Positions 57,667 to 64,000 of a DNA stretch of 64,000 bases are shown here, one piece after another. The position numbers were made by a program, and so were the translations under genes. This stretch comes from Sulfuricaulis limicola. Its GTDB lineage: Bacteria; Pseudomonadota; Gammaproteobacteria; Acidiferrobacterales; Sulfurifustaceae. The stretch lies in contig NZ_AP014879.1 of the NCBI RefSeq assembly GCF_002355735.1, positions 2,232,001 to 2,296,000 on the forward strand, given 5' to 3'. Below the pieces are notes generated by a model. It made no database searches, was not told the DNA's origin, and saw only the letters and a list, made by a program, of their open reading frames with translations. The stretch's first letter is position 1. Every line of letters begins with the position of its first letter.

Positions 57667-57967
57667 AAATAAGGAATACTTTTCGGTGACGACGCGTCTA
57701 AAACTACCGGTTTCACATCACTCGTAATTCTGCGTGCCTGGCAAGCGGGGCTACATTAACAGATGCTTATTTAGCTTGAATGATGGCTACCGGAATCATA
57801 AGAAAGGGGCTTGTCATTCCCGGAGAGAAAGGTATCCTGATTTGCCCTGTCACGGGGAATGGTCAGAAATTTTCCGATAACTTTGCCCGAGATATCTGTT
57901 CCTTGCCATCGAATCAATTCGCATCAACCAACAACGCATCGTTCAACAGACAACAGCAGGAGGAGCA
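57667..57967. promoter_or_regulatory. sox operon upstream region
   Basis: 301 bases. It must contain the sox promoter, but no confident -35/-10 pair is visible. A small TAGC-N10-GCTA repeat (57772-57789) could be a LysR-type site, but the arms are only 4 bp. The frame at 57780-57995 overlaps soxX and is not considered a gene. The soxX ribosome binding site AGGAGGAG lies at its right end. Confidence 0.4.
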
Positions 57968-58381
57968 ATGCAGAAAATTACCCACATCGTATTAACCGGC
58001 ACCGCCACGGTGTTGCTGGGGCTGGGCACGTTGCTGGCCGCGCCGGCGGTGCTGGCGGCGGGCAAGGCGCCGGATTCCAAGGTGTGCAACGACAAGGACA
58101 ACCCGCCCAAGGATGCCGTGACACAGGGTGGATGCATCGTGCTCAACCGCACCAAGGGCAATTGCATGGGTTGCCACGAAATCGCCGGAACCTCCTCCGG
58201 CAACATCGCCACCAAAATGGAAAATGTGGCGAAGCGCTGGCCCGACAAGGCCAAGCTGCGCGAGCAGATTTACGATGCCTCCAAGGCCAATCCCAATACC
58301 GTCATGCCGCCATTCGGTCGTCACAATATCCTGACGCCCGACGAAATCGACAAGGTCGTGGAATTCGTTCTGACGTTATGA
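57968..58381 (+). CDS. soxX: Thiosulfate oxidation cytochrome c subunit SoxX
   Basis: 137 residues. Signal peptide (about 1-31) and one haem c motif CMGCH at 66-70 in the context KGNCMGCHEIAG; axial Met in NTVMPPFGRH. With SoxA it joins thiosulfate to SoxYZ in the periplasm. First gene of soxXYZAB. Confidence 0.95.
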   Translation: MQKITHIVLTGTATVLLGLGTLLAAPAVLAAGKAPDSKVCNDKDNPPKDAVTQGGCIVLNRTKGNCMGCHEIAGTSSGNIATKMENVAKRWPDKAKLREQIYDASKANPNTVMPPFGRHNILTPDEIDKVVEFVLTL

Positions 58382-58452
58382 CGTCCATCTTGCGCGCCCA
58401 GGCGACACATTTCTGCCTGGCTAATGAAATCATTCAAATACCGGAGGACCCC

Positions 58453-58926
58453 GTGACTCACCTTCCCCGCCGTCTGTTCCTCAAGAACACCCTCGCCACC
58501 GCCGTACTGGTCGGTGTCGGCAGCGCCGGCCTGTTCCGCCCCGGCTGGGCCCTCGCCGCCGAATGGCCCAAGGACGCCTTCGCCGCCAAGCAGCTCGACG
58601 AAGCCATCCGCGCCGTCTTCGGCCCCGGGGCCCCAAGCCCCTCAACCGCCGTCAAGCTGCGGGTCCCGACCCAGGCCGAAAACAGCGCCCAGGTCCAGAT
58701 CCAGGTCCTGGCCGAGATGCCCAACGTCGAGGCCATCGCCGTGTTCGTCGAAAAGAACCCCTCCCCCCTGGTGGCCCACGCCAGCTTCAGTGGCGCCGAA
58801 GGCTACTTCTCGGCCCGCATGAAGATGGGCCAGACCTCGGACGTGGTCGCCGTGGTCAAGGCCGGTGGCAAGCTCTACAGCGCCAAGCAGAACGTGAAGG
58901 TGACGGTGGGTGGGTGCGGGGGTTGA
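58453..58926 (+). CDS. soxY: Sulfur-compound carrier protein SoxY
   Basis: 157 residues from a GTG start at 58453, with CGGAGGA seven bases upstream. Twin-arginine signal THLPRRLFLKN. The conserved C-terminal swinging arm VGGCGG ends the protein, so the sulfur-carrying Cys is intact. Dimer partner of SoxZ, exported folded by Tat. Confidence 0.95.
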   Translation: MTHLPRRLFLKNTLATAVLVGVGSAGLFRPGWALAAEWPKDAFAAKQLDEAIRAVFGPGAPSPSTAVKLRVPTQAENSAQVQIQVLAEMPNVEAIAVFVEKNPSPLVAHASFSGAEGYFSARMKMGQTSDVVAVVKAGGKLYSAKQNVKVTVGGCGG

Positions 58927-58965
58927 CCCCGGAAACGGTAAACGAATATTGCTGAGGAAAAACAC

Positions 58966-59286
58966 ATGGCAGACATACAGACGAAAATCCGTACCAAAAC
59001 CCAGGGCGACATGACCGACGTCCTGGTGCTGATTGATCACCCGATGGAAACCGGACAGCGTCCGGATCCCAAGGACAAGGACAAGAAAGTCCCGGCACAC
59101 TACATCCAGAAGCTGAACTTCTCCCTGAACGGCAAGGAAATCGCTTCCACCGATCTTGGCCCGGCGGTGTCGAAAGACCCGCTGATCGGGATCAAGCTCA
59201 AGGGCGTCAAGCCCGGTGACAAGATCAAGGTCACCTGGAGCGACAACCAGGGGCAAAGCGGCAACGGCGAAGCCACCGCCGGCTGA
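58966..59286 (+). CDS. soxZ: Sulfur-compound chelating protein SoxZ
   Basis: 106 residues without a signal peptide, typical because it is exported bound to SoxY. Ig-like fold: VLVLIDHPMETGQRPDPKDK, HYIQKLNFSLNGKEIAST and PLIGIKLKGVKPGDKIKVTW. 39 bases after soxY. Confidence 0.96.
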   Translation: MADIQTKIRTKTQGDMTDVLVLIDHPMETGQRPDPKDKDKKVPAHYIQKLNFSLNGKEIASTDLGPAVSKDPLIGIKLKGVKPGDKIKVTWSDNQGQSGNGEATAG

Positions 59287-59337
59287 ACGAGGAGCGTCGC
59301 TTTATCGTCCGTGAATTCACCAAAAGGAGAACCCGCG

Positions 59338-60207
59338 ATGAAAAAAATATTACTGATTCTGGCAGCCTTGGGTGTTGCCGCCGGAACCCTGTCGGCGGCC
59401 ATGGCCGATCCGGCTTCCGACCTCAAGCAGTTCCAGGCCTTTTTCAAAAAGAAATTCCCCACGGTCCCGTTCGATCAGTACTCCAACGGCCTCTATGTCC
59501 TGCCAGGGATGGATGAATACCGCGAACAATGGACGCTGATCAACGAGTTCCCGCCCTACGAACTCGGGCTGTCCCTGGGCAAGAAGATGTGGGACACGCC
59601 GTTCAAGAACGGCAAGACCTACGCCAGTTGCTTCAAGAACGGCGGCAAAAACATTGCCCAAGGCTATCCCTACTGGGACGAAGCCACACAAAAGGTCCGC
59701 ACCGCAGAAATGGATCTGATGGACTGTGCGCGCAGTAATGGTGAAAATTTCTCCTTCCTCAGCGCCGACCTCAGCAAGGATCAGGGGCCGCGGGTGCAGC
59801 TGGCTCAATTAACGGCCTACTTCTACTCGCTTTCGCAGGGGCAGCGCATCAAGATCGACCTTTCCAGCCCCGGCGCCGTGAAAGCCTACGAAGACGGCAA
59901 GAAGTTCTGGTGGCAACGCCGCGGGCAGCTCAATTTCGCCTGCTCCAATTGCCACATGGATCTGGCCGGCAAGAACTTCGGCGGCAACCAGCCGCTCAGC
60001 GCCGCGCTTGGCCACACCACCGCGTGGCCGGCCCAGCGTCTGGAATGGGGCCGCCTGGAAACCATTCACCAGCGCTATGCCACCTGCAATTCACAGGTGC
60101 GCGCCAAGCCCTTCAAGCACGGCAGCGAGATCTACAACCATCTTCAGCTGTACGAAACCTACATGAGCAGCGGCCTGCCCCTGACGGCGCCGGCCATGCG
60201 CAACTAG
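59338..60207 (+). CDS. soxA: L-cysteine S-thiosulfotransferase SoxA
   Basis: 289 residues from the ATG at 59338 with AGGAGA upstream. Signal peptide (MKKILLILAALGVAAGTLSA). One haem motif CSNCH near residue 202; the first site found in dihaem SoxA is replaced by CFKNGG (near 101), so this is the single-haem type. The catalytic Cys lies in RYATCNSQV. It forms SoxAX with SoxX. Confidence 0.95.
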   Translation: MKKILLILAALGVAAGTLSAAMADPASDLKQFQAFFKKKFPTVPFDQYSNGLYVLPGMDEYREQWTLINEFPPYELGLSLGKKMWDTPFKNGKTYASCFKNGGKNIAQGYPYWDEATQKVRTAEMDLMDCARSNGENFSFLSADLSKDQGPRVQLAQLTAYFYSLSQGQRIKIDLSSPGAVKAYEDGKKFWWQRRGQLNFACSNCHMDLAGKNFGGNQPLSAALGHTTAWPAQRLEWGRLETIHQRYATCNSQVRAKPFKHGSEIYNHLQLYETYMSSGLPLTAPAMRN

Positions 60208-60225
60208 GAAAATCCGGATGTACGG

Positions 60226-60258
60226 AAACCCGGCGCGCTGTAACGCCGGGTTTTCTTT
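60226..60258 (+). terminator. Terminator between soxA and soxB
   Basis: 10-bp stem AAACCCGGCG/CGCCGGGTTT (60226-60235 with 60244-60253), followed by TCTTTTC. It may attenuate transcription from soxXYZA into soxB. Confidence 0.7.
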
Positions 60259-60364
60259 TCCGGCTGCCGGGGAATACGAGTTTGCTGCCGGACGTCTTAA
60301 CAGAGTGCAGTCATCAAATGACGCAACCCCTGAAGTAAAACCTCTCCGATAAAAGCGTGATCCT

Positions 60365-62101
60365 ATGAGCCTATCCCGACGCGAATTTCTGCAAATGCTT
60401 GCCATGGGGGCCGCCGCCGGCCTCGTTCTCGAAGGCGGTTTGAACGGCCGCAAGGCATTCGCCGGCGACAAAAAACCGGCCGATCTTTATGACGTGGCTC
60501 CGTTCGGAAATGTCACGCTGCTGCACATGACCGATTCCCACGCGCAGCTCATACCTACCTATTACCGCGAACCCAATATCAACATCGGTGTCGGCGCCGC
60601 GCGCGGGAAACCGCCGCACCTGGTCGGTGAGGCCCTGCTCAAACATTTCAATATCAAGCCGGGTTCGATCGAGGCACATGCCTTTACCTTCCTCGATTTC
60701 GAACAGGCCGCGCGCCGCTACGGCAAGGTCGGCGGTTACGCGCATCTTGCGACACTGGTGAAAAAACTGCGAGCCAGCCGTCCGGGCCGCACGCTGTTCC
60801 TTGACGGCGGTGACACCTGGCAGGGATCGGCCACGGCGCTGTGGACCAAGGGACAGGACATGGTGGACGCGCAGAAGCTGCTCGGCGTCGATATCATGAC
60901 CGCGCACTGGGAATTCACCTACGGCGCCGAGCGCGTCAAGGAGATTGTCGAGAAAGACCTGAAAGGCCAGATCGAATTTCTGGCGCAAAATGTCAATGAC
61001 GCCACCTGGGGCGAACTGATTTTCAAGCCTTATGTGATCCGCGAAATCAACAAGGTGCCGGTGGCGATCATCGGCCAGGCCTTCCCGTACACGCCGATCG
61101 CCAATCCGCGGTACATGATCCCGGACTGGAGCTTCGGCATCAACGACGACCACATGCAGAAAATGGTGGATGAGGTGCGCGCCAAAGGCGCGCAGGTGGT
61201 TGCGGTGCTGTCGCATAACGGCATGGACGTGGACCTCAAGATGGCCAGCCGCGTGCGCGGCATCGACGTCATTCTCGGCGGGCATACGCATGACGCCGTG
61301 CCGGCCCCGTCGCTGGTGAAAAACGCCGGCGGCCAGACGCTGGTCATCAACTCCGGCTCCAACAGCAAATATCTGGCGGTGCTCGATCTCGACGTCAGGA
61401 ACGGCAAGGTGGCGGACTATCGCTTCAAAATGCTGCCGGTGTTCGCCAACCTGCTTCCGCCTGACAAGGAAATGACCGCCTACATCGAGAAAGTACGCGC
61501 GCCCTATGCCAGCAAGCTCGGTGAGAAACTCGCGGTGACGGAAGGACTGCTCTACCGGCGCGGGAATTTCAACGGTACCTTCGATCAACTGATCATCGAT
61601 GCATTGCTGGCGGTGCAGGGTGCGGACATCGCCTTCTCACCCGGCTTCCGCTGGGGCACCACCCTGCTCCCGGGCGACGCCATCACCATGGAGCATCTCA
61701 TGGACCAGACGGCGATTACCTATGCCACCGCCACCGTCAATCACCTCACCGGCGAGCAGATCAAGATCATCCTCGAGGACATCGCCGACAACCTGTACCA
61801 CACCGATCCCTACTACCAGCAGGGCGGCGACATGGTGCGCGTCGGCGGCCTGCAATATACGCTCGACATCAACCAGACTCACGGCAAGCGCATCCAGAAC
61901 CCGACCGTCAAGGGCAAACCGCTGGATGCCGGCAGGAAATACAAGGTCGCCGGCTGGGCCAGCGTCCAGCCGATCGAGCCCGGCAAACCGGTGTGGGATG
62001 TCGTTGCCGAATATCTGCGCGCGGCAAAAACCGTCCGCGTCGGCCAACCCTATATCCCCCGGCTCAAAGGTGCTTCCGGCAACCCCGGATACGCTGTCTG
62101 A
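60365..62101 (+). CDS. soxB: Thiosulfohydrolase SoxB
   Basis: 578 residues. Tat signal SLSRREFLQML. Two-manganese hydrolase of the 5'-nucleotidase superfamily: metal motifs MTDSHAQL, FLDGGDTWQGS, LSHNGMDVD and GGHTHD are all present. It releases sulfate from the SoxYZ-bound sulfonate. soxC and soxD, the sulfane dehydrogenase genes, do not follow. Confidence 0.97.
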   Translation: MSLSRREFLQMLAMGAAAGLVLEGGLNGRKAFAGDKKPADLYDVAPFGNVTLLHMTDSHAQLIPTYYREPNINIGVGAARGKPPHLVGEALLKHFNIKPGSIEAHAFTFLDFEQAARRYGKVGGYAHLATLVKKLRASRPGRTLFLDGGDTWQGSATALWTKGQDMVDAQKLLGVDIMTAHWEFTYGAERVKEIVEKDLKGQIEFLAQNVNDATWGELIFKPYVIREINKVPVAIIGQAFPYTPIANPRYMIPDWSFGINDDHMQKMVDEVRAKGAQVVAVLSHNGMDVDLKMASRVRGIDVILGGHTHDAVPAPSLVKNAGGQTLVINSGSNSKYLAVLDLDVRNGKVADYRFKMLPVFANLLPPDKEMTAYIEKVRAPYASKLGEKLAVTEGLLYRRGNFNGTFDQLIIDALLAVQGADIAFSPGFRWGTTLLPGDAITMEHLMDQTAITYATATVNHLTGEQIKIILEDIADNLYHTDPYYQQGGDMVRVGGLQYTLDINQTHGKRIQNPTVKGKPLDAGRKYKVAGWASVQPIEPGKPVWDVVAEYLRAAKTVRVGQPYIPRLKGASGNPGYAV

Positions 62102-62289
62102 GGCCTGCCGCCATCGCGCCGACAGCGCGGCGAGCGGTATCCGCGATTGTCCCGGCTAATTACTCGTAAATGAAGGCGGTCACCGCGGCGTACTGCCCGA
62201 TACCCGTTACAGACGGGCCGGGTCAATAGCAAAAACGTTAATCCCTGAGGTAGAATGTCCCGCTTTTAGCAGCCTGAAGGAACTCAGCG

Positions 62290-63186
62290 ATGTCCAAGAA
62301 GCACCCGATCATCTCCATCACCGGCTCGAGCGGCGCCGGTACCTCCACCGTCAAGGTTGCTTTCGAGCATATTTTCCGGCGCTCGCAGATCAACCCGGCG
62401 ATCGTGGAGGGCGACAGCTTCCACCGTTATAACCGCGCCGAAATGCGGCAAGCGATGATCAAGGCCGAGGCCGAGGGCAATCGCAACTTCAGCCATTTCG
62501 GTCCCGAGGCCAACATTTTCGAGGAGCTGGAAAAACAGTTCAAGACCTACGGCGAGACCGGTACCGGCAAGAAACGCTACTACCTGCACAACGACGATGA
62601 AGCCGCTGTGCATAACAAGCGGCTTGGCACGTCGCTCAAGGGCGGCGAGTTCACGCCGTGGGAAGACATCCCCCCCGGCACCGATCTCCTGTTCTACGAA
62701 GGCCTGCACGGCGGCGTGGTGGACGCCAAGGCCGGCGTCGACGTCGCCAAGTGGGTGGATCTGCTGGTCGGCGTGGTGCCGATCGTCAATCTCGAATGGA
62801 TCCAGAAAATTCAGCGCGACACCGCCGAACGCGGTTATTCCGCCGAGGCCGTGGTGGACACCATTCTGCGCCGCATGTACGACTACGTGCATTACATCAC
62901 GCCGCAATTCTCGCGCTCGCACATCGACTTTCAGCGCGTGCCGGTGGTGGACACCTCCAATCCCTTCATCGCGCGCGACATCCCCACCGCAGACGAGAGC
63001 CTGGTCGTGATCCGTTTCCGCGACCCCAAGAACGTCGATTTCCCCTACTTTCTGAGCATGATCAACGGCTCGTTCATGTCCCGCCCCAACACCATCGTCG
63101 TGCCCGGCGGCAAGATGGGCTTCGCCATGGAAATCATCCTCACGCCGATAATTCACAAACTGCTTGAAAACAAAAAGAAAGCTTAA
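62290..63186 (+). CDS. prk: Phosphoribulokinase
   Basis: 298 residues, proteobacterial class. P-loop SITGSSGAGTSTVK (11-20 region), EGDSFHRYNR with the catalytic Asp, and DLLFYEGLHGG (Walker B-like). It makes ribulose-1,5-bisphosphate for the Calvin cycle. RuBisCO is not in the window. AAGGAAC precedes the ATG. Confidence 0.97.
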   Translation: MSKKHPIISITGSSGAGTSTVKVAFEHIFRRSQINPAIVEGDSFHRYNRAEMRQAMIKAEAEGNRNFSHFGPEANIFEELEKQFKTYGETGTGKKRYYLHNDDEAAVHNKRLGTSLKGGEFTPWEDIPPGTDLLFYEGLHGGVVDAKAGVDVAKWVDLLVGVVPIVNLEWIQKIQRDTAERGYSAEAVVDTILRRMYDYVHYITPQFSRSHIDFQRVPVVDTSNPFIARDIPTADESLVVIRFRDPKNVDFPYFLSMINGSFMSRPNTIVVPGGKMGFAMEIILTPIIHKLLENKKKA

Positions 63187-63213
63187 GCCGTTCGCGCCTT
63201 CCCGACAGTGAAA

Positions 63214-63234
63214 TTCGCGCCGTTTTGGCGCGAA
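63214..63234 (+). terminator. Hairpin between prk and HD-GYP gene
   Basis: 8-bp stem TTCGCGCC/GGCGCGAA (63214-63221 with 63227-63234) around GTTTT. There is no downstream T-run, so termination is uncertain. Confidence 0.3.
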
Positions 63235-63254
63235 ACTTGCTGTATCTTTATGAT

Positions 63255-64000
63255 ATGAAAAAGAAGATTGCCGTACAGGATCTTCAGCGCGGCATGTATG
63301 TCTCCGAGCTGGTGGGCCGCCATTGGCGCGAAACGCCGTTCCTGTTCCAGGGCTTCGAGATCCAGTCGGACGAACAGATCGAGGAAATCGGTCGCTATTG
63401 CCGGCACGTCTATATCGACACCGAACAGGGAATCGACGTGTCGTCGAGGCCCCGTCCGACCGCCAGCACATCGCCGATCCTGATTGTGCCTCCGGAGAAA
63501 AAAGAACCCATCATAAAATTTGAAAAGGTGATCGAACGGTTTGCGCCGGGTCACCGGCGCCCGCCGCGCTACCAGGACGTCACCACGCTCGAGGAGGAGA
63601 TCGGCCACGCCCGGGAAATCGTCACCGAAACCCGCGAGGCCGTGTACGACATCATGACCGACGTGCGCCTCGGCCGCTCAATCAACACCACCGCCGCCAA
63701 GAAGGTCGTGGCCGACATGGTGGACAGCGTCATCCGCAATCCGGACGCGCTCATGTGCCTCAACCAGCTCAAGGACAAGGACGAGTACACCGCGCTGCAC
63801 AGCCTGCGGGTCTGCGTGCTGGCACTGGCCTTTGGCCGGCACCTGGATCTCACGGACGAAGAACTGAATCTTCTCGGTATCGGCGCGCTGCTGCACGATA
63901 TCGGCAAGATGAAAGTTCCGAATGACATCATCAACAAGCCGGGCAAGCTCACCGACGAGGAATTTTCCCTCATGAAGAGTCACGTCCCGCAGGGCGTCGG
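63255..64000 (+). CDS. HD-GYP domain protein with DUF3391 N-terminus (partial)
   Basis: First 248 residues, running off the window. N-terminal DUF3391 (MKKKIAVQDLQRGMYVSELVG), then the HD-GYP domain start: YTALHSLRVCVLALAFG and GIGALLHDIGKMKVPNDIIN with the HD pair, then KPGKLTDEEFSLMKSH. Expected cyclic di-GMP phosphodiesterase. The HHE-x-x-D-G-x-G-Y-P motif lies beyond the edge, so activity cannot be judged. Confidence 0.92.
   Translation, partial: MKKKIAVQDLQRGMYVSELVGRHWRETPFLFQGFEIQSDEQIEEIGRYCRHVYIDTEQGIDVSSRPRPTASTSPILIVPPEKKEPIIKFEKVIERFAPGHRRPPRYQDVTTLEEEIGHAREIVTETREAVYDIMTDVRLGRSINTTAAKKVVADMVDSVIRNPDALMCLNQLKDKDEYTALHSLRVCVLALAFGRHLDLTDEELNLLGIGALLHDIGKMKVPNDIINKPGKLTDEEFSLMKSHVPQGV

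Noticed and set aside
57780-57995. 71-codon frame before soxX
   Set aside because: Overlaps the soxX ribosome binding site and start; no family; likely leader sequence.

Overview
The window looks like a chromosomal segment of a GC-rich, chemolithoautotrophic, sulfur-oxidising gammaproteobacterium. The basis is a soxXYZAB thiosulfate-oxidation operon, a phosphoribulokinase of the Calvin cycle, a proteobacterial cytochrome bc1 operon, and the gene order mla - yadGH - bolA - grxD - murA - his - tatABC - degS-like - petABC - sspAB that is shared by many beta- and gammaproteobacteria. An Acidiferrobacterales-type organism (Sulfuricaulis/Sulfurifustis-like) fits best, but this is inference and no marker such as 16S rRNA is present.

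Layout. 1-945: end of an integron cassette array on the minus strand, with a good attC site, a KOW-like cassette protein, a cassette-borne lipoprotein signal peptidase, and probably the tip of an insertion sequence; no integrase is visible. 945-1190: repeat-bearing spacer. 1190-18703: a long minus-strand block (macrodomain protein, sspBA, petABC, tatABC, hisEIFAHBCDG, murA, grxD, bolA) interrupted only by a plus-strand degS-like protease and a small exported protein. 18909-23945: minus-strand ABC exporter pair and the mla phospholipid-transport operon. 24024-32215: acetate module (acs, VC_2705-type sodium symporter with its small subunit, exonuclease, cNMP/CBS/nucleotidyltransferase regulator) plus a TPR protein. 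32351-37042: accessory oxidoreductases, a methyltransferase and a CPA2 antiporter. 37112-46842: plus-strand block kdsD-kdsC-lptC-lptA-lptB-rpoN-hprK-rapZ-EIIA-HPr-ptsI. 46879-55776: mostly minus-strand mixed genes (WYL protein, mgtE, LysR, pilU, FadL-like porin and a periplasmic partner, TusA) with a 1.36-kb stretch that has no credible gene. 56206-64000: plus-strand bepA-like protease, soxXYZAB, prk and an HD-GYP gene that runs off the end.

How the genes work together. The sox operon lacks soxCD, so thiosulfate sulfane sulfur probably has to be handled elsewhere; TusA is a plausible carrier. SoxY and SoxB carry twin-arginine signals and the Tat translocon is in the same window. Electrons from thiosulfate could enter the bc1 complex (petABC), and phosphoribulokinase ties this to CO2 fixation. 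The kds/lpt genes and the mla operon maintain the outer membrane.

The most unusual items are: a cassette-encoded LspA with its catalytic aspartates intact; an EIIA-Man-like protein in the PTS operon whose phospho-accepting histidine is replaced by glutamate, together with the absence of ptsN/hpf after rpoN; three families of long palindromic intergenic repeats placed between genes of the same transcription units and in two cases supplying stop codons; and a 185-bp inverted-repeat-bounded, highly structured element directly after pilU. No tRNA, rRNA or CRISPR array was seen.
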